Below, piece after piece: positions 59,692-64,000 of a DNA stretch of 64,000 nucleotides (its first letter is position 1; every line of letters starts with the position of its first letter). Source of the stretch: Verpa conica (lineage: Eukaryota; Ascomycota; Pezizomycetes; Pezizales; Morchellaceae); contig JAUFSD010000022.1 of the NCBI GenBank assembly GCA_033030425.1, forward strand, positions 620,001-684,000. Reading direction: 5' to 3'. Both the position numbers and the translations under genes were made by a program. Below the pieces are notes generated by a model that worked only from the letters and a program-made list of their open reading frames with translations, had not been told where the DNA came from and searched no databases.

Positions 59692-60318
59692 ATACAATAT
59701 ATAGTCACGAAGGGATGATACTAGTTAATAAAGATAGGTAGCTGTGTGGATTTGTATCACGCTGGTTGGCTAAACTAGAATGAATTAAGAACTTGTAAAT
59801 AAGATTTTTAATATTTATCGGATATCAAAATGGGATTCAGCGATGTTACGTCTAGAGTACATTAGAATAACTAAAGGGGAGCAGTTCTCACCGTACACAC
59901 TTACTCAAATACCCCATAAGCTTTTGGAGCATGTAATCCTAGGTTCCTTCACTAAATATCATTCGTTAGGCTGCGGGTACGAAATGGGACAAGGTATGGG
60001 AGAGAGCAGTGCGTGATATGGCGGTATTTGGGTTGTTTTGTTTTGTTTTTGGGGACGCTTGTTTTATTGTTAGCATGATAGTTGTTATTTGAGTTAGAGC
60101 TTAGGCTGGAAGCGGAGGATTACCATAACCGAAGGGTTCATGTAATTAATGAGAAAAACAAAACAAAAAAATTCGTTAGGCTGCTGGTGAGGATGTCTGA
60201 CTAGTGTCATGCGGCTCGGCTACAGCTTGCGACTCTTCGTTTTTTTTCCCTGGCACTCATGCCCATAATATTCAACCTCAACAAACTCTTCCACTACCTT
60301 TGACTCAATTTATTCTTG
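59692..60318. other. intergenic between RVB2 and the URB2-like gene
   Basis: Apart from the SINE-like insertion at 59975-60170 nothing is recognised. The promoter of the downstream gene should lie in the last 150 bp. Confidence 0.5.
59961..60184 (+). mobile_element. SINE-like insertion with A-rich tail and 14-bp target duplication
   Basis: The 14-mer ATTCGTTAGGCTGC occurs exactly at 59961-59974 and again at 60171-60184. Between them are 196 bp that end in an A-rich tail (GAGAAAAACAAAACAAAAAA) directly before the second copy. That is the signature of target-primed reverse transcription. A weak B-box-like word (GGGTTCATG) is at about 60136. No other copy is recognised in the window. Confidence 0.65.
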
Positions 60319-63300
60319 ATGTCGATTCATCTGGACCCTGTGAGATTATTATACTTTGCTTATACAATATTCTAGCATACTTTACTAACATTCTTTAGTC
60401 TCTTGAAATTCGTAAATCAGTCGAGATCACTAGATATCTACGCTCGCGTGATGTCCAGCTTACTTCATTACTCCCTTTGGCTTTAGAAATTCTTGATGGG
60501 GGGAAGCTAAAAGAGTGGAATACTTACTTCCCACAGAAGGAAGACTGGTTGCTGGAATGGCTAGTACAGAGATTACGGGAAGATGGTGCACTAAAGTAGG
60601 AACTCTCTCTACACTAGAGGAGAATATTCTTAGCTTACTTAATATAGTGCACGATGTGATCCTAAGTTCTGGAAGTTCCTATTGTATCTTCTACCCCTCT
60701 CTCCATCTGCCGGAAAGATTCTCAAGAAGCATAACCTTCTGCAGCTTGTTTCCAAAACCTTTTCTGAGGCTGCTTCATTGTCAATGGGAGCCGCAGCAGT
60801 AGCAGCAGATCAGAATGTAGATACGGAAATTGAGGGTGAAGAGATTTATAGTACGCCAAAGGAAAGGCCTTCTTCGCCGTCTTCTAACTCTACAGAGCAC
60901 GGATTACCAGTAGAGCGGGCGTCGTCAAAGCTCTGGAGCCTTCTCGAAAGCATCAGTACGGTATTATTATACCTGCAGGAAAACATAGGAGCATGTAAAA
61001 GTGGGGGGAATACTACTACAGTCCTGAGGGGAGTGCCAGATGTTGGTGCACAGATACTAGGGTCATATCTTGAGGTTTGTCGGGTGCTGTTACGAGATGG
61101 AATTCATTTGAAGGAAGAGTGGATGAATGCTGTCCTGAATGTTTGGCAGGGTTGCGTATGGGGCATACCAAATTTGAAGAAGGTACGGAGTGACTGGATC
61201 CTATCTTTTTGAGAGAAAGAAACGACTAAAAATTCCTAGCTTTCGATAATATTTTCAACATCTTGTCTTGTTCCCGCGACTCGAATTCTAGCAGAACCCC
61301 TGGTTTCATCTGACCTCCGGTACAAACTAGAGCAGCTAGTATGCGAATTCGTCTTCTCCCAAGAAGTCCTCTTCCCCACTGCCCCAGGGGGCAAACCCTC
61401 AAAACCTTCATCAAAGGATCTAAAACCTCTTCTCGAGCCTCTCACAATTCAAAAAGAGAGCCTTCCTCACCTATTGAGAATTGCCATAAAATCACAGACT
61501 GGGAAGCGAAGGCCAGATCCAGATACCGTGGAAACAATTTTTGAGTCAATCATTACTTTAATCCCCGGAATCTCCTTTCGAACTGGTGCCGTTGACGATC
61601 TAGACGCAGAAATAACCAGAGGTTTATTGGCAGTCCTTGTCGAGACTGGTACTACGGTCTCATCGAATACCCTAGCTATGCTAGTCGATGGAATTTCAAA
61701 TATTTCCTATAGTAACACCAAGATAATACGGTGGAATATTATTGAATTATCATTAAAGCTTGATTTCGATATATTTCTTGCAAAGGGAAATGAAGCACGG
61801 GCTTTAAAACTTATGGAGAAACTCACAAAGAGCAATCAAGGTGAATTGATAGTTTACAAAGTTTTGGAGCTGCTAATCGACAGCTTTGTCAAGGCTCGAA
61901 ACCTGGAAGGATTTGTGAAGGCTTGGGTCTCAGAGTTGGCTAAAGACGGATCCCGTGGGGGGATTTGGGAGAGTGATAAGGTTGGAAGACTTTTTTCGGA
62001 GCGGATTGAGGATGCTTTACTTCCAGGGCAGGTTGAGAAGATTCTTAGAGCAGCCATTCAGGAAAGGAATTGGGTCGTGATTGATGCAATTCTGAAGGGC
62101 GTGAGAAGAGAGGATACAGAAGATAAAATTCGGGGATTACTAAGCAAGATTTCCGAAATCGTTTTAGAGAGTGATACGGGATGGAGAGGGTGGAGAGCAT
62201 TGGTAAGGGCATTGCAGATTGAAAACGGGTTGGTGGGAGCTAAACAAGAGAATTTGTTAAAGAGAATGAAGAAACCTACGGGGGGGAAGCTAGGGGATCA
62301 AGCAAGGGAAAAACTATTTATCGGAGAAGTTCTGATGGATAGTGTAGATATTGAGGGCCAAGCAGAGGTGCTCAGTGCTGGGATTAAGGAAATGAGGTGT
62401 ACTACCAAAGACTGGGACGGATCTATGGAAAACATTTCTCAAGAAAACCTAGGCGTTATACAGGTAATGGGATTTATAAGCCGATGGATGGGAGTTATAG
62501 AGCGGGTCCCGGTGGATATTCGCGTAGAATTCGTGAATGAGTTTCTGAATATGGCGATCAATAGTGTTGGTGCGAACGAAAGTAGGAATTTCACTAGCAG
62601 GATTGTGTGGCAAGGTATGCTAGCTAAAGGGATTTCTTATGAGTATCCCGTATTGAAAGGTTTGTTCGTACTCCTATAATGCCGGTTCTTCCAAGTTAAT
62701 CATAGGCAAATACAGATGCAATACTTTCTGCGCTTATAAAAAAGCTAGAAACCTGCCTTAGTATATCTGGAGATATCAGCACTTCGTTAGCGAATATTCA
62801 GGAAGGTAGAGGTACCGCGATAAATAAATATGATCTAGACTGTTGCGACTTCCTATTAGAAAGTATTGCGAAGTATCCCTTAGAAGCTGTTAGACGGTCA
62901 TCTAGGGAAAGAATACTTGATGCTATATTATTGCTGGACACTGCACTCGAGGGAGGGGGGCTACATATAATTATAAGAGAAAGAGTAAAGAGTCTTTTTG
63001 AGAGGCTATGGACATTAGGAAATGCCAGTTCTTTTCTAGTAAGTATAATCACTTTCTTTGTGTAACTACAACTTGAGCAAGAACTAATCTTATATAGGCA
63101 ACAAGTGCCAGTGGGTTTCTGACATGGTCTTTAGGAGAAGGGAGAGAGAAGGTAGAAAGAAGAATACTAAGGTACGTCCATGGATCTTATTTTCGGGAGT
63201 CTCGTTGGGTTTTAATAGGAAAATAGATGTGCATTTGCGACAAAGGAACAAGAACGAAGCCGTGGGTTCTTAAAGAGCCTAATAGAGCTAGCTGAAAGTG

Positions 63301-64000
63301 AGCTTCTTTCTGGAAAGCCAAACATAAAGCTAGTGAAGGCCTGCGAAATCATTACCGGAGAGTTCTGGGCAGCTGGTGAGGGAAGTGAGGTCAAAAAGTT
63401 GAGGAAAAATATCCTCGATCAGCTGCATAAATTTATCGAGGCAGGCGAAATAAATGGGGATGTGGTAGGGGCTTGGCGAAAAATTTGGGTACTTGATCGA
63501 GAATCAAGGAATGAAAAAGGTGAGCGTATTGCCTACAGATCTAGATCATCCTTTACTAAAGTTTATCCTTTCTCAAAAGAAGCGTTAGAATTAGCACAAT
63601 ATATCATCGAAAACGTTAAGACAGCGCTCCCGATAATCTTAGGGGCTACAGAGCACATGGAAAAGGGTGTATGGGTAGAAGAGACAGCAAGAGTTGTTGC
63701 GGAAACCATTATGCTACTTTGCGCTTGCACCAGAACTACAGATGAAGCTGTCAATACCACAGCTCTAGTAGTGGGGATGTTAGATTCATGTATGCCTTCG
63801 GTTCTTTGAGCACCCCACCCCTCTCCCTAGGCCCTCGATTTCTTATTTAATGCTTACAACTCAGTAGCATTCGCAAAATATTATAGGTCGGAGATTACTA
63901 TCAGCTACCGTGGAATGGTTTCCGACAACTTAGACCTAGACGCTTACTTAAAATGTGTGGAGGTTGTTGTTGAAGGATGCTTTGCGTTGATAAACGACGG
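60319..64000 (+). CDS. URB2: Urb2/Npa2-like 60S ribosome biogenesis factor (5' part; runs off the window)
   Basis: Eight exons traced: 60319-60339, 60399-60595, 60648-61182, 61240-62659, 62716-63038, 63098-63171, 63227-63789 and 63868 to the edge, giving about 1,088 residues so far in one frame. Introns are 52-78 nt with GT...AG. The protein is long, helical and low in motif content; its opening (LPLALEILDGGKLKEW, KEDWLLEWLVQRLRE) and the FWKFLLYLLPLSPS block match what is expected of Urb2, a nucleolar factor in early 60S assembly together with Npa1/Urb1. The diagnostic C-terminal domain lies outside the window, so the identity is provisional. The start at 60319 is the only ATG in frame upstream of the first intron with no stop between. 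Confidence 0.6.

Overview
The window looks like the genome of a filamentous ascomycete rich in transposable elements. Introns are short (about 47-90 nt) with GT...AG ends and TACTAAT/CTAAC-type branch points close to the acceptor. The single-copy genes (SNU23, GDI1, ROT1, a folate cyclo-ligase, an MTR10-type importin, RVB2, a URB2-like gene) have fungal layouts. The transposon content would fit a Pezizomycete such as a truffle relative, but the species is not fixed by anything seen here.

Layout. 0-7.4 kb: a two-exon TET-like 2OG-Fe(II) dioxygenase gene (minus), a MITE, a frameshifted Tc1/mariner element, a second MITE, then two housekeeping genes (SNU23 plus, GDI1 minus). 8-22.5 kb: a decayed Helitron (copy 1, plus) broken by an almost pristine Ty1/copia element, two solo LTRs of that same copia family and one solo LTR of another family, with a further LTR abutting its left end. 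22.5-26.5 kb: long GC-rich minisatellites followed by a pseudogene of a second 2OG-dioxygenase-like family. 26.5-32.3 kb: an apparently intact Helitron (copy 2, minus) with a four-exon Rep-helicase gene and a four-exon companion gene that looks like an OB-fold protein. 33.1-36.7 kb: a solo LTR, an intact 2OG-dioxygenase-like gene (minus) and a mirrored copy of the GC-rich minisatellites, so the dioxygenase-plus-minisatellite module is present twice in inverted orientation. 36.7-39.2 kb: a restriction-endonuclease-like gene with one frameshift and a poorly supported small gene. 40-45 kb: a Plavaka-type (CACTA-like) transposase pseudogene carrying one solo LTR in an exon and another inside an intron. 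45-48.3 kb: nested LTR debris. 48.9-64 kb: ordinary gene-dense chromosome with a GFA-domain protein, ROT1, 5-formyl-THF cyclo-ligase, MTR10/transportin-3-like importin, RVB2 and the 5' part of URB2; a SINE-like insertion with 14-bp target duplications lies between RVB2 and URB2.

How it fits together. The housekeeping genes are unrelated and each has its own promoter. The transposon block records successive insertions: Helitron and Plavaka first, then copia-family and other LTR elements into them, most reduced to solo LTRs by LTR-LTR recombination; the full-length copia element with nearly identical LTRs is the youngest. The points of most biological interest are the two families of putative DNA- or nucleic-acid-modifying dioxygenases embedded in this transposon block, the Helitron with its OB-fold-like partner gene, and minisatellite arrays attached to the 3' side of both Helitron copies.

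All exon coordinates were worked out by hand from splice signals and reading-frame continuity; no database search was possible.
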